Shown one piece after another: positions 33,118 to 33,405 of a DNA stretch of 33,405 bases (its first letter is position 1; every line of letters starts with the position of its first letter). Source of the DNA: Acidobacteriota bacterium (GTDB taxonomy: Bacteria; Acidobacteriota; CAIWXX01). The translations under genes and the position numbers were made by a program. The stretch is from assembly GCA_016191015.1 (NCBI GenBank), contig JACPPM010000147.1:1-33405 (forward strand), in the 5' to 3' direction. Under the pieces are notes generated by a model. The model saw only the letters and a program-made list of their open reading frames with translations, had not been told where the DNA came from and searched no databases.

Positions 33118-33405
33118 TCGTACGCCGCCCGCCCTCCTTGTTCGTGCCTGGGGACGATGGTATTCCCTACCCATGATTGAATGGCGGGAGTACCTAACGC
33201 GGCCGAGCCGCAACCAAAGAGGTTGCGTCTCCGCCGCGCGTGAGAGCGTGGAGCGTGGAGCCGGAGCCCTTGAGCGAAGCGAAGGGGTGAGAGCGTTCTT
33301 CCGAGCCACCCTGATCGTCCGAGGCGAGCGCTCCGTTCCTGCATTCCTCTCCTCCTGCGTTCCTGAGAGGAGTTCGGAAGATCTTGCCCCCTCGAATTCT
33401 TGCCA
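33118..33405. other. Right edge without an assigned gene
   Basis: No recognisable gene. The open frames here lack ribosome sites and known motifs. The DNA continues the degraded character of the ndvB remnant before it. Confidence 0.35.

Noticed and set aside
1-33405. CRISPR arrays, insertion sequences, rRNA genes
   Set aside because: I saw no regularly spaced repeats, no transposase frames and no rRNA signatures in the window.

Overview
This is a GC-rich bacterial chromosome segment that is almost entirely a sulfur-metabolism locus. The first 26 kb can be read as one sulfur regulon. It holds a 17.5-kb plus-strand dsr operon (positions 742-18279), a short minus-strand cysteine-synthesis operon (18406-20690), and a minus-strand sulfate-uptake operon (21008-26223). 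Gene content points to an uncultivated, metabolically flexible lineage; dsr clusters that combine dsrD and dsrL are known from groups such as Rokubacteria/Methylomirabilota and Acidobacteriota. The sequence alone does not let me choose among these.

The dsr operon is headed by an Rrf2 regulator (225-626). It then runs, with gaps of about 0-115 bp and several start/stop overlaps: a cysteine desulfurase fused to two DsrC/TusE-like domains; a fused SoeB-SoeC type iron-sulfur/membrane subunit; a SoeA-like cytoplasmic molybdoenzyme; dsrA, dsrB, dsrD, dsrL, dsrC, dsrM, dsrK, dsrJ, dsrO, dsrP; and a CysG-like siroheme synthase that supplies the DsrAB cofactor. There is no dsrEFH, sat, aprAB or qmo in the window. 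DsrD argues for sulfite reduction. DsrL and the Soe-like module argue for sulfur oxidation to sulfite and then sulfate. The operating direction is therefore open.

The convergent cys operon carries a second, paralogous Rrf2 regulator, cysK and cysE. Near-identical 16-bp sites, ATTGGATAAGTCATCT and two copies of ATGKGATTAGTCATAT, lie just downstream of the -10 boxes of both rrf2 promoters and overlapping the cysK promoter. They are good candidate Rrf2 operators tying the two operons together. The sulfate-uptake operon encodes an OprO/P-type porin, a periplasmic sulfate-binding protein, the permeases CysT and CysW and the ATPase CysA. It has a strong sigma70-type promoter, a leader of about 230 nt with two mutually exclusive hairpins, and a stem-loop at the end of the binding-protein gene.

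From 26.5 kb on the content changes. There is a short-chain dehydrogenase, a secreted M1 aminopeptidase and a tRNA-Asn with its own promoter. Beyond the tRNA lies a degraded region: a Phd-like antitoxin with a truncated PIN toxin, a secreted PEGA/zinc-ribbon repeat protein, an orphan CopG-type antitoxin, an orphan DUF433 antitoxin and a broken cyclic beta-glucan synthase (ndvB-like) remnant.

The most unusual items are the cysteine desulfurase-DsrC-DsrC fusion at the head of a dsr operon, the SoeB-SoeC fusion, and the paired Rrf2 regulators with shared operators. Functions are assigned by recognising conserved motifs by eye; no database search was run.
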